Shown here: positions 18,471 through 27,002 of the stretch, in pieces
How positions within the stretch are numbered: position 1 is the stretch's first letter
Layout: the number at the start of each line of letters is the position of its first letter
Assembly: GCA_017302295.1 (NCBI GenBank)
Contig: JAFLDS010000016.1
Span: 1-64,000, forward strand
Direction: 5' to 3'
DNA: 64,000 bases
Source of the DNA: Thauera sp.
GTDB lineage: Bacteria; Pseudomonadota; Gammaproteobacteria; Burkholderiales; Rhodocyclaceae
The notes under the pieces: generated by a model
Told to the model about the DNA's origin: nothing
The model's input: only the letters and a program-made list of their open reading frames with translations
Databases searched by the model: none
Made by a program: the position numbers and the translations under genes

Positions 18471-20060
18471 ATGCTGCCGCGCGATTTGATCAAACGTTGT
18501 TCCCGCAATTTCCCGAACAAGCCGGCGTATCTCATGGGGGAACGCAGTGCGTCCTGGCGCAGGATGGATGAACGCTCGGACTGGCTGGCCGCCGGCTTGC
18601 AGAAACTCGGGCTCGGAAAAGGCGACGCGATCGGCGTGTTCTCGCAGGAGAGCATCGAGATCTACGAGCAGTTCCTGGCGTGCATGAAGATCGGCGCCGT
18701 TCGGGTCGGGATCAACTGGCGCTATGCCACGGAAGAGTTTCTCCACTGTGCGCGTGACAGCAGCATCAAGGCCCTGATCGTCCAGGGCAAGCTGACCGAC
18801 CAGATCCGCAAGGAACTGGAGCAGTTTGCGAAGGAGGGCGTGCTGCTCATCGGTTACGACGGTAATCATGGACTCGACCTCGACTACGAGGCGATCATCG
18901 ATCAGGGACGCCAGCGCGCGGTCGTCTACCCCGACATTGAGCGTGACGACACCTTGTTCGTGACCTACACGTCGGGCACGAGCGGGCTGCCCAAGGGCGT
19001 CGTGCTCAGCCACGGCGGCCTCTACGACGTGATCCTGCATTCGGTCCTCTCCGTCGGACTGAGCCATGACGATGTCTGGTACATGCCGGCGGCCTCGTCG
19101 TGGGTGGTGATCGCGATGAACGTGTGGGGGCTGGCCAACGGCATGACCCACGTGATTCCCGAGGGGGCCTTCGACGTCAAGGGCTATCTGCGCGACGTCG
19201 AGCGCCACCGGGTGACGGTGGTCATGCAGGTCCCGACGACGCTGCGCTGGCTGATGCGAGAGTACGCCGCGGGAGGCTACGACTTCTCGTCGGTGCGCAT
19301 GCTGGTGTTCGGCTCCTCGCCGGCGTCGCCCGAACTGATTCGCCACGTGCATGAGATGTGGCCGGAAGTCGGCTTGCTGCAGACGTATGGACAGACTGAA
19401 GTCACCGGGGGGTGGGTCACGTTCATGACCCCCGCAGACTATCGACTCGCGCTGAATGGCCGTCCGGAACTGCTCAAGTCCGTGGGACGCGTCGGCCTGC
19501 ACTTCGAGCTGAGCGTGCGCGATGCAGAGGGCAGGGAACTGCCGCCGGGCGAGATCGGCGATCTCTGGATGCGCGGCACCCCCATGATGAAGGGCTATCA
19601 GAACCTTCCGGAAAAAACCCGGGAAGTCCTGCCCGGCGACGGGTGGCTGCGCAGCCATGACATCGTGAGCATTGATGCCGACGGCTACGTCTACCTGCAC
19701 GACCGCAAGAACTTCCTGATCATCACCGGCGCGGTGAATGTCTTCCCCGCCAGCGTCGAGGCCATCGTCCTGGAGCATCCGGCGGTGGAGGAAGTCGCGG
19801 TTGTCGGGATTCCTCACCCGGAATGGGGCGAGGCGGTAGTTGCGGTCGTCAAGCCGAAGGAGGGCGAGCCGCTGACGGCGGAGGGGCTGATCGAGTTCTG
19901 TCGCCAGCATCTGAGCAAACCGGAGACGCCCAAGCACGTGCTGATCGTGCACGAGCCGCTGCCCAAGACGCTCACCGCGAAGCTGAGGAAGGACGAGATA
20001 CGCCGCCAGGTGCTTGCGGATGCCGGGAAGCTGCCGTGGTCCCTGACCGAGGGGAACTGA
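18471..20060 (+). CDS. AMP-forming acyl/aryl-CoA ligase
   Basis: A 529-residue adenylate-forming ligase that would turn an aromatic carboxylic acid into its CoA thioester with ATP. Motifs: P-loop-like YTSGTSGLPKG at residues 166-176, the YGQTEV block near the adenylate, and the hinge/C-terminal region HDRKNFLIITGAVNVFP. The usual catalytic Lys motif reads TAKLRKDEIR. In family and position it corresponds to ipfF. ATG at 18471 follows GGAGA; an upstream in-frame start at 18426 lacks a good SD. Confidence 0.9.
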   Translation: MLPRDLIKRCSRNFPNKPAYLMGERSASWRRMDERSDWLAAGLQKLGLGKGDAIGVFSQESIEIYEQFLACMKIGAVRVGINWRYATEEFLHCARDSSIKALIVQGKLTDQIRKELEQFAKEGVLLIGYDGNHGLDLDYEAIIDQGRQRAVVYPDIERDDTLFVTYTSGTSGLPKGVVLSHGGLYDVILHSVLSVGLSHDDVWYMPAASSWVVIAMNVWGLANGMTHVIPEGAFDVKGYLRDVERHRVTVVMQVPTTLRWLMREYAAGGYDFSSVRMLVFGSSPASPELIRHVHEMWPEVGLLQTYGQTEVTGGWVTFMTPADYRLALNGRPELLKSVGRVGLHFELSVRDAEGRELPPGEIGDLWMRGTPMMKGYQNLPEKTREVLPGDGWLRSHDIVSIDADGYVYLHDRKNFLIITGAVNVFPASVEAIVLEHPAVEEVAVVGIPHPEWGEAVVAVVKPKEGEPLTAEGLIEFCRQHLSKPETPKHVLIVHEPLPKTLTAKLRKDEIRRQVLADAGKLPWSLTEGN

Positions 20061-20062
20061 AC

Positions 20063-20494
20063 TTGAACGCCCCGCTTGAAATGTGCGCAGGCCTGCGCAG
20101 TGTCTTCGAGTCACATTCGATGCGCACGCTCGACATGCGGATCGTGGAGGCTGGCGACGGCTTTGCGAAGGGCAGATGGCTTCCTCCGGACTGCCTTCTC
20201 AACGGCAACGGCGTGGTGCAGGGGGGCTTCGTCGGCGCCGCTTGCGACCAGATGATGGCGGCTGCCATCGCTTCGGCAGTCGGGACACAGAAGTTCGCAT
20301 CGATCAATCTGCAGATGACGTATCACCGTGCCGTGGGGCAGGAAGAGTACGAAGTCACCGCGCAATTGGTTCGCGCTGGAAAGCGTCTCGCATACCTCAC
20401 CGCCGAAGTGCGGCGCGGGGATGACCTCTTCGTCAGCTGCCAAAGCTCGTTGATGCTGCAAGGAGAGAGGCCCGACCCGAGCGAAACCCCGTAA
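20063..20494 (+). CDS. PaaI-family hotdog thioesterase
   Basis: A 143-residue single hotdog-fold protein. The active-site helix region is NGNGVVQGGFVGAACDQMM, with the V-x-G-G-F motif in place of the classical HGG; the Asp of ACDQ fits the catalytic acid. It probably hydrolyses dead-end aryl-CoA or acyl-CoA to free trapped CoA, as PaaI does in phenylacetate breakdown (inference). TTG at 20063 is chosen because GAGGGG lies 9 bases upstream; ATG at 20081 has no SD. Confidence 0.8.
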   Translation: MNAPLEMCAGLRSVFESHSMRTLDMRIVEAGDGFAKGRWLPPDCLLNGNGVVQGGFVGAACDQMMAAAIASAVGTQKFASINLQMTYHRAVGQEEYEVTAQLVRAGKRLAYLTAEVRRGDDLFVSCQSSLMLQGERPDPSETP

Positions 20495-20555
20495 TGACGC
20501 TTTGACCGATAAGAAAGACAGACAGAAAGACAGACGCACTCAAAAGGAAGAGACC

Positions 20556-21740
20556 ATGAAGAGACAAAATCAGGAACGCACGAAGTCGATCGTTGGGAAC
20601 ATTCTCAAGGCAGCGTTCGGGCTGTCGATCGGGGTGATGACGACAGTCTCGATCGCAGCCGACGCCGTCAAGATCGGTGTGGTTACCACCAGCACCGGGC
20701 CGGGTTCCTATCTCGGCGAAGCTGAGGAGAAGACCATCAAGCTGATGGTGGACACCCTGAACAAGCAGGGCGGGGTTCTCGGGCGCAAGATCGAGCTCGT
20801 CCACTATGACGACGGCACGAACGCGGATCGGGCGCGGACGTTGATGCAGCGCCTGGTGACCGAGGATGAAGTCAGCCTGGTCATCGGCAGCAGCACCACG
20901 CCCAATACGCTGTCGATGGCCGATGTCGCGACACGCAGCAAGGTGCCGCTGATCTCCATGGCCGGCGCGAAGGTGCTGACCGAGCCGCTGCGGCCGTGGC
21001 TGTTCGTCATCCCGGAAAATGACGTCATGGCATTGGGGGTGATGTTCGATCACCTCGCCAAGCACAAGCTGAACAATGTAGCGCTGCTGTCGAGCACCTC
21101 CGGCTTTGGCCGCGCCGCGCGCGAAGTCGCGCTCGAGCTGAGCGCGAAGCGAGGCGACGTCAAGGTCGTCGCGGACGAAACCTACGCCGCGGGCGACACC
21201 GACATGTCGGCCCAGCTGACCCGCATTCGGTCAAACGGCCAGGTTCAGGCGGTGATCAATCTCGATTTCGGCAATCAGCCGGCCATCGTCACGCGCAATC
21301 ACGCGGCGTTGGGGATCAAGGCGCCGCTTTATCTGAGTCATTCGACGGCCGCGCCGAAGTATCCGGAACTGGCGGGACCCGCGTCGGAAGGTGCGCGCCT
21401 TGCGGTGCCGTCCCTGATGGTGGTCGACCAGCTTCCCGATTCGGCGCCGGAGAAGGCAAAGGCGCTCGAGTTCCGCACGCTCTACCAGGAGCGCTACAAG
21501 GAGCTGCCGCATGGCTTCCATGGCTATGGCTATGACGGCTTGCTGGTCGCGGTGGATGCTATCAAGCGTGCGGGCTCGACCGATGGCCAGGCCCTGAAGG
21601 ACGCGCTCGAGAAGACGAAAGGCCTCCCGGGCGTAACCGGCGAGTACAACTACTCGGCCACCAACCATGGCGGGTACGTGCCCAAGAGCAAGCTCCACAT
21701 GACCGAGATCCGCAACGGCAAGTTCGTGATGATCGATTGA
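20556..21740 (+). CDS. ABC transporter substrate-binding protein (HAAT family)
   Basis: Periplasmic binding protein of 394 residues, type I fold, of the branched-chain amino acid/amide group. The N-terminus has a basic start and a hydrophobic stretch (IVGNILKAAFGLSIGVMTTV) ending near SIAADAVKIG, a likely signal peptide. Features: STGPGSYLGEAEEKTI ligand loop, DDGTNADRARTLMQRL, and YDGLLVAVDAIKRAGS. Many members placed in aromatic clusters bind aromatic acids, and the operon suggests that here. ATG at 20556 follows AAGGAAGAGA. Confidence 0.88.
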   Translation: MKRQNQERTKSIVGNILKAAFGLSIGVMTTVSIAADAVKIGVVTTSTGPGSYLGEAEEKTIKLMVDTLNKQGGVLGRKIELVHYDDGTNADRARTLMQRLVTEDEVSLVIGSSTTPNTLSMADVATRSKVPLISMAGAKVLTEPLRPWLFVIPENDVMALGVMFDHLAKHKLNNVALLSSTSGFGRAAREVALELSAKRGDVKVVADETYAAGDTDMSAQLTRIRSNGQVQAVINLDFGNQPAIVTRNHAALGIKAPLYLSHSTAAPKYPELAGPASEGARLAVPSLMVVDQLPDSAPEKAKALEFRTLYQERYKELPHGFHGYGYDGLLVAVDAIKRAGSTDGQALKDALEKTKGLPGVTGEYNYSATNHGGYVPKSKLHMTEIRNGKFVMID

Positions 21741-21747
21741 GCGCTCC

Positions 21748-21785
21748 ATGTGGCCCCATCGTCGCACGCCACGATGGGGCCACAT
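21748..21785 (+). other. Perfect 15-bp hairpin after the binding-protein gene
   Basis: ATGTGGCCCCATCGT (21748-21762) is the exact reverse complement of 21771-21785 with an 8-base loop. It lies in the 104-base gap between the binding-protein and permease genes. It lacks a T-run, so it probably acts as an mRNA 3' stabilizer or partial terminator that keeps binding protein in excess over permease, as in mal and his operons. Confidence 0.7.
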
Positions 21786-21844
21786 CGAAGAGCGTCTGTG
21801 CCCCCGCATGCCAGAAGTGATGCGCCTCGCCGGAGAAGCCTGAA

Positions 21845-22717
21845 ATGACGGAATTACTGCAGTACGTGATAACGGGGGTGACCGTAGGCTCGATCTACGG
21901 CCTGATCGCCCTGGGATTCGTGCTCGTCTACAACTCGAGCCATGTGATCAACTTTGCCCAGGGCGATCTGCAGATGGTCGGCGGCATGATCGCGGTCGCC
22001 GTCCTGACGGCCGGCCTGCCGCTGCCCGTCGCCGTGGTCGTCGGCACGCTGGGCGGCGCGGTCGCGGGCTTCCTGCTCTACAAGGCCGCGATCGAACCGG
22101 CGGGCGATGCCGGGCCGCTGCCGCTGGTGGTGATCACGCTGGGCGCCGCGCTCGTCCTGCGGGGCGTCGTCGAGCTGATCTGGGGACGCGGGTATTACTC
22201 GTTGCCGGCCTTTTCCGGCGACGAGGCCATCCAGTTCCTCGGCGTGACGATCGTGCCCCAAAGTCTGTGGGTTCTGGGCTTGACCGCCGCGGTCGTGGTC
22301 GTGCTCACCTACTTCTTCAATTCGACCAAGACGGGCAAGGCCATCCTTGCGACCTCCATCGACCCCGACGCAGCGACGCTCATGGGCATCAACACCCGCC
22401 GGATGAAACTGCTCTGCTTTGGCCTGGGTGGTTTCCTCGGTGCGGTTGCCGGCGTCGCCATCGCGCCGATCGCGTTCACCTACTCGATGGTAGGCCTGAT
22501 GCTGGGGCTCAAGGGCTTCGTGGCTGCCGTTCTCGGCGGCTTGGGCAACTTCAAGGGCGCAGTCATCGGCGGGCTGATCCTCGGTGTAACCGAGACGATG
22601 ATGTCCGGGTATGGCGCCTCCGATTACAAGGACGCGATCGCGTTCCTGCTGATCCTCGTGATCCTGATCTTCATGCCACGCGGGCTGCTCGGGGCATCCG
22701 GAGTGGAGAGAGTCTGA
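21845..22717 (+). CDS. livH: ABC transporter permease, LivH family
   Basis: Inner-membrane permease of 290 residues with about eight helices. Family features: LLQYVITGVTVGSIYGLIAL at the N-terminus, HVINFAQGDLQMVGGM and the cytoplasmic FVAAVLGGLGNFKGAVIGG loop that contacts the ATPase. It pairs with the LivM-type permease whose ATG overlaps its stop codon (TGATG). Confidence 0.9.
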   Translation: MTELLQYVITGVTVGSIYGLIALGFVLVYNSSHVINFAQGDLQMVGGMIAVAVLTAGLPLPVAVVVGTLGGAVAGFLLYKAAIEPAGDAGPLPLVVITLGAALVLRGVVELIWGRGYYSLPAFSGDEAIQFLGVTIVPQSLWVLGLTAAVVVVLTYFFNSTKTGKAILATSIDPDAATLMGINTRRMKLLCFGLGGFLGAVAGVAIAPIAFTYSMVGLMLGLKGFVAAVLGGLGNFKGAVIGGLILGVTETMMSGYGASDYKDAIAFLLILVILIFMPRGLLGASGVERV

Positions 22718-23730
22718 TGACGAACATGAATGAAGCGGTGGCGCCAGCGCAGTCCGCACCCATTGCGACGCCGCCCGCGCTGAAGTTGAAGGCCGATTCG
22801 CTTCGACGACTCGGTCCGGTCGTGGCGCTCGGCCTTGCCATTGCACTGGTCCCGCTCATCGCCGGTTCTGCCTATCACATGCACATGGCCGTGATGATCG
22901 GCATCCATGCCGTGATTGCGATCAGCCTGAACCTGCTCGTGGGCTATGCGGGGCAGATCAGCCTCGGGCATGCCGGGTTCATGGCCATCGGTGCGTACGG
23001 AACGGCGATCCTGTCCGCCCGATACGGCTGGCCTCCGTTGCTCGGACTTGGGGTGTCGTCGATCGCCGCCGGGCTGCTTGCCTTCGCGGTGGGACGCCCG
23101 ATCCTGCGCCTGAAGGGCTATTACCTCGCGATGGCGACCCTGGGTCTCGGGATGATCATCTATCTCGTGATCAGCAATGAGGTCTGGTTGACGGGCGGGC
23201 CGGATGGCATGTCGCTGTCGGTTCTCACTGTGTTCGGCATCGAGCTCGACAGTGCCGGGAAGTGGTACTGGATCGTCGGCGCGATCCTGCTCCTGACCTA
23301 CTGGATGGCGCGGAACCTGGTGGACGCACCCATCGGGCGCGCCCTGCGTGCGCTCGAAGGGCCCGACGCACTGGCGGCATCGGCCGGGATCGACATCTCG
23401 TGGAACAAGGTCCGCATCTTCGCGGTGTCCGCCGCGCTGACCGCGCTGATGGGTGGCGTCGGCGCGCTGTACTCGGGCTTCATCACGCCCAAGAGCGCGG
23501 ATTTCATGCAGTCCATCGAACTGATCCTGATGGTGATTCTCGGCGGCATGGGATCGGTGTTCGGTGCCGTTGTCGGCGCCGGCATCGTGACGATGCTGCC
23601 TCAGGTCCTCACGTCGCTCGAGCACTACGAGTCCCTGGTGTATGGCGTGATCCTGATTCTCGTCATGGTGTTCATGCCGAAGGGGCTCGTTCCCACCACT
23701 GCGCATCTGATCAGGAAGTTCCGCCGATGA
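22717..23730 (+). CDS. livM: ABC transporter permease, LivM family
   Basis: Second permease, 337 residues. After a cytoplasmic N-terminus of about 35 residues come some nine helices; the family blocks ISLNLLVGYAGQISLGHAGF and LILMVILGGMGSVFGAVVGA are clear. The gene starts inside the livH stop codon (22715-22719) and overlaps the next gene by ATGA, so translation of the four transporter genes is coupled. Confidence 0.9.
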   Translation: MTNMNEAVAPAQSAPIATPPALKLKADSLRRLGPVVALGLAIALVPLIAGSAYHMHMAVMIGIHAVIAISLNLLVGYAGQISLGHAGFMAIGAYGTAILSARYGWPPLLGLGVSSIAAGLLAFAVGRPILRLKGYYLAMATLGLGMIIYLVISNEVWLTGGPDGMSLSVLTVFGIELDSAGKWYWIVGAILLLTYWMARNLVDAPIGRALRALEGPDALAASAGIDISWNKVRIFAVSAALTALMGGVGALYSGFITPKSADFMQSIELILMVILGGMGSVFGAVVGAGIVTMLPQVLTSLEHYESLVYGVILILVMVFMPKGLVPTTAHLIRKFRR

Positions 23731-24488
23731 GCGATCTCCAAGTTGTTGCACTCAGCAAGGTGTTCGGGGGCCTGCGGGCAACGGACGATGTGTCGTTCAG
23801 CATCGAAGCTGGAACGGTGAACTCGATCATCGGCCCGAACGGTGCAGGCAAGACGACCTTGCTCAACCTCATAACGGGGATCTATGAACCCAGCAGCGGC
23901 GATGTCCGTCTGGGGGGAAAGAGCCTGATCGGCAAGCCCACCCACGTCCGCGTCGGGATGGGATTGGGGCGCACGTTCCAGACCCCGCAGATCTGTCACA
24001 ACATGTCGGCGATCGAGAACGTGATGCTCGGCAGTCATCTGCAGCTCGACAGTCGCCTCGCACCGGCTGCGTTGCGCCGCCGCTCTATCGTGAGCGCTGA
24101 CAAGCAGTGTCGCGCGCGTGCAGCCGAACTGATGAACTATGTGGGTCTCGGTCGCTACCTGGAAGAGAGCCCCGGTGCGATGCCCTATGGCGCGCTCAAG
24201 CGCCTCGAGATCGCGCGTGCGCTCGCCGGGTCGCCCAAGCTGATCCTGCTCGATGAGCCTGCGGCGGGTCTTGGCGCGCCCGAGAAGGCGGAACTGTCGC
24301 AGCTCATCTCGAAGCTGAGCGAGTCCGGCGTCACGACCGTATTGGTGGAGCATGACATGAAGCTGGTGATGTCCGTGTCGAAACACATCGTCGTGCTCAA
24401 CTACGGCAAGAAACTTGCGGAAGGAACGCCGGATGTGGTTCGCGACAATCCGGAAGTCATTGCAGCATATCTGGGACGGGCGGCGTGA
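23727..24488 (+). CDS. livG: ABC transporter ATPase, LivG family
   Basis: ATPase of 253 residues. Walker A is GPNGAGKTT, Walker B is LILLDEPAAGL, and the H-loop is in VEHDMKLVM. The signature motif is MPYGALKRLEIARAL instead of the common LSYGQQRRLEIARAL, a tolerated LivG variant. It drives import together with the LivF ATPase. ATGA overlap with livM and TGATG overlap with livF. Confidence 0.9.
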   Translation: MSDLQVVALSKVFGGLRATDDVSFSIEAGTVNSIIGPNGAGKTTLLNLITGIYEPSSGDVRLGGKSLIGKPTHVRVGMGLGRTFQTPQICHNMSAIENVMLGSHLQLDSRLAPAALRRRSIVSADKQCRARAAELMNYVGLGRYLEESPGAMPYGALKRLEIARALAGSPKLILLDEPAAGLGAPEKAELSQLISKLSESGVTTVLVEHDMKLVMSVSKHIVVLNYGKKLAEGTPDVVRDNPEVIAAYLGRAA

Positions 24489-25273
24489 TGAGTGCAGATA
24501 CAGGAGTTCTGGAGCGGACGCGCGCGGTTGGGGCGCCAGCAGCAATCCGGCGCGAGGGCGAACTTATCCTGAAGGTCGATGGGCTGTCCGTGCATCACGG
24601 CAGCGTCTGCGCGCTGGATGGCGTGTCACTGGAGGTGCGAAAGGGCGAGCTGGTCGCGCTGGTTGGAAGCAACGGAGCAGGGAAATCCACCCTTCTGCGC
24701 ACGCTGTCGGGATTGCATACCCCCAGGGCGGGGACCATCCACTATCTGCATCAAGACGTCGCGACGCTGAAGCCGGCGCAGCGGGTCGAGGTGGGCATGG
24801 CGCACGTTCCCGAGGGGCGAAGGGTTTTCGCACCGCTGACGGTCGAGGACAACCTGATGCTGGGGGCGTTCTCAAGACGAGACCGGCGGGATGTGCTGCT
24901 CGGGGACCTCGAAGAAATCTATGGTCTCTTCCCGATCCTTCGTGAGAAGCGCACGCTGGCTGCCGGAACACTGTCTGGCGGGCAGCAGCAGATGCTCGCT
25001 ATCGGCCGCGCGCTGATGGGCAAGCCTCGGCTTCTTCTGCTCGATGAGCCGAGCATGGGCCTGGCGCCACTGCTCATTGCCGAGGTCTTCAATGTCGTGA
25101 GGAGATTGCAGCAGCAGGGCATGACGATCCTCATCGTCGAGCAGAATGCGACTGCAGCGCTGGAACTGGCCGATTTCGGCTACGTCCTGGAAGCCGGGCG
25201 TGTCACCAAGGCCGGGAAAGGCTTTGCGTTGAGCAACGATGAGGAGGTCAAGAAGGCCTACCTCGGCATCTGA
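24488..25273 (+). CDS. livF: ABC transporter ATPase, LivF family
   Basis: Second ATPase, 261 residues. Walker A GSNGAGKST, signature LSGGQQQMLAIGRAL, Walker B LLLLDEPSMGLAP. The N-terminal 25 residues before the first beta strand are longer than usual. It ends the transporter block; a 6-bp stem (25285-25290 with 25297-25302) follows but has no T-run, so read-through into the nitroreductase-family gene is likely. Confidence 0.9.
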   Translation: MSADTGVLERTRAVGAPAAIRREGELILKVDGLSVHHGSVCALDGVSLEVRKGELVALVGSNGAGKSTLLRTLSGLHTPRAGTIHYLHQDVATLKPAQRVEVGMAHVPEGRRVFAPLTVEDNLMLGAFSRRDRRDVLLGDLEEIYGLFPILREKRTLAAGTLSGGQQQMLAIGRALMGKPRLLLLDEPSMGLAPLLIAEVFNVVRRLQQQGMTILIVEQNATAALELADFGYVLEAGRVTKAGKGFALSNDEEVKKAYLGI

Positions 25274-25405
25274 GGTGGAACGGAACGGCAAGAGCGTGCC
25301 GTCGGTCGTGAGGTCTATGGGCTAATCCTTTTCCTGATTGGCAGTGGCGGTCAGGCATGATCATGAACCGACCCAGACTTCAGTCGGGCGTTATGCGCGT
25401 GGCCC

Positions 25406-26110
25406 ATGGATATCCTGGGAAAACCGAACATGTCGTTTGCACTTGATGACGTAATCCTCGGTCGTCGCGCGGTCAGGGCATTCCTTCCGAAGCCTGTGCC
25501 GCGCGAGGCAATCGATCAGATTCTCGAACTTGCCGCACGCGCGCCGTCGGGCAGTAATATTCAGCCCTGGCGCGTGCATGTGCTGACGGGAGAGGTCCGT
25601 CAGGCCTTATGCGATGTGGTTTTTGCCGCCTACGGGCGGGGAGATGTCGATCAACGCGCTGAGTACGACTACTATCCCCGCGAGTTCTTCGAGCCTTATC
25701 TGGGCAGGCGACGACAAAATGGCTGGTCGCTGTATGGCTTGCTTGGTATCGCGCGGAAGGACAAGGCGAGGATGAAAGCCCAGCTGGGCAAGAATTTCCA
25801 GTTCTTCGGGGCACCGGTTGGGCTGATCTTCACGATTGATCGTCGCTTGTCCCAAGGCAGCTGGATTGACTATGGCATGTTTCTGCAGAATCTGATGCTC
25901 GTCGCGACATCGCGCGGGTTGGCGACATGCCCTCAGGCAGCCTGGATCGACTATCACGAAATCATCGGCAGGCAGCTCGGTTTCAAGGCAGACGAGCAAT
26001 TGGTGTGTGGCATGGCCATGGGATATGAGGATCAGGAAGCGATTGAGAGCCGTTTCCGTACTGAACGGGTGCCGCTCTCCGACTTTGTTGTACACCATGC
26101 CGGACGCTGA
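25406..26110 (+). CDS. Nitroreductase-family flavoprotein
   Basis: A 234-residue FMN-dependent NADH-type oxidoreductase fold. Family features: LGRRAVRAFLPKPVPREAIDQIL, the FMN-binding ARAPSGSNIQPWRVHVLTG block, and MLVATSRGLATCPQAAWIDY near the C-terminus. Its role in the island is unknown: it might reduce an unsaturated or quinoid intermediate, or act on nitroaromatics. It is in the same direction as the transporter genes, 132 bases downstream. Starts at 25406 and 25430 are both possible; neither has a strong SD. Confidence 0.8.
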   Translation: MDILGKPNMSFALDDVILGRRAVRAFLPKPVPREAIDQILELAARAPSGSNIQPWRVHVLTGEVRQALCDVVFAAYGRGDVDQRAEYDYYPREFFEPYLGRRRQNGWSLYGLLGIARKDKARMKAQLGKNFQFFGAPVGLIFTIDRRLSQGSWIDYGMFLQNLMLVATSRGLATCPQAAWIDYHEIIGRQLGFKADEQLVCGMAMGYEDQEAIESRFRTERVPLSDFVVHHAGR

Positions 26111-26215
26111 CTGGCGTTCGCCTTGCGCGCATCTTTACACCCTTGTGTCCTCGGTTTTATGCAATGAAGATAACGCCGCCCGGGTCGTGACTCGGGTGCG
26201 CTGAGAACCAGAAAA

Positions 26216-26923
26216 ATGACGAAGATGAATCCAGTTCTTTCGCCCGGCAGATCCGAGACGGCCGCTCGGCGGCGAGGCCGTCCCGGTGACTATCAGGGGG
26301 ATCGTCAGCAGGCACTCGTGCTGGCGGCGGCCAAACTGTTCTACAAGCTTGGATACGAAGGGGCGACGGTCAGGGAAATCGCCAAGGAAGCCGGCATCAC
26401 CTCCGGCAGCATCTTTTATCACTTCGAGTCGAAGGAAGAGATCCTGGCGGAAGTGCTTCGGCAGGGGATGGAAGACGGTGTCGCCATCGTCCGGACGACG
26501 CTCGACGGAGTCGAAGGTGCGCGGGCGCGATTCGACGCACTCATTCTAGGGCACTTGCGCGCACTCCATGGCGAGAAGACGCACTTCCATCACATCTGGT
26601 TGAAGGATTTGCGCGCCCTGCCCGAGGACATGCAGGCGCCATTGCTGGTGTTGAGCCGCAACTACAGAAGCCTGTGGTACCAAGTGCTCGACGAAATGAA
26701 AGCAGCCGGGCTGATCCGCGGCGACAAGAATGTCTTCCGCAAGGTCGCCATCGGCGCGCTCAACTGGACTGCGCAGTGGGTGCATGGTCCGACGCCCGCG
26801 CAGATCGACGAGCTGGCGCGTGCGATGAGCCTGTCGCTGCTGAACGAACCCGACCTGACCCCCTTCAAGATGCTGGAAGGCCGCGAGAGCCTTTCGGGTA
26901 CGAGCAGCGACGGGGACTTCTAA
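26216..26923 (+). CDS. TetR-family regulator, candidate island repressor
   Basis: A 235-residue protein with an N-terminal TetR HTH (about 30-80): QALVLAAAKLFYKLGYEGA, then TVREIAKEAGITSGSIFYHF and the SKEEILAEVL start of helix 4. The remaining two thirds form a ligand domain like those of KstR2/FadR-type acyl-CoA sensors (inference). It is the last gene of the rightward operon and converges on the CaiB gene. Two identical palindromes at the outer promoters of the island are its probable binding sites; a CoA thioester from the pathway would be a fitting inducer. Confidence 0.85.
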   Translation: MTKMNPVLSPGRSETAARRRGRPGDYQGDRQQALVLAAAKLFYKLGYEGATVREIAKEAGITSGSIFYHFESKEEILAEVLRQGMEDGVAIVRTTLDGVEGARARFDALILGHLRALHGEKTHFHHIWLKDLRALPEDMQAPLLVLSRNYRSLWYQVLDEMKAAGLIRGDKNVFRKVAIGALNWTAQWVHGPTPAQIDELARAMSLSLLNEPDLTPFKMLEGRESLSGTSSDGDF

Positions 26924-26952
26924 TGGCGTCTTCTTTTTCTGAAGGTCAGCAC

Positions 26953-26988
26953 GACGCCTTCTTGCGCCAGCGAGCGCAGGAAGGCGTC
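26953..26988. terminator. Possible bidirectional terminator
   Basis: GACGCCTTC (26953-26961) pairs with GAAGGCGTC (26980-26988), a 9-bp stem with an 18-base loop that can extend with a GCGC/GCGC inner pair. It lies between convergent genes (TetR and CaiB). No clear T-tract is present, so the call is tentative. Confidence 0.4.
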
Positions 26989-27002
26989 TTCTGGGTGAAT
27001 GC

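Noticed and set aside
17865-20114. 749-codon minus-strand frame over the CoA ligase
   Set aside because: Shadow of the ligase gene; no SD, no domain, and composition typical of antisense frames.
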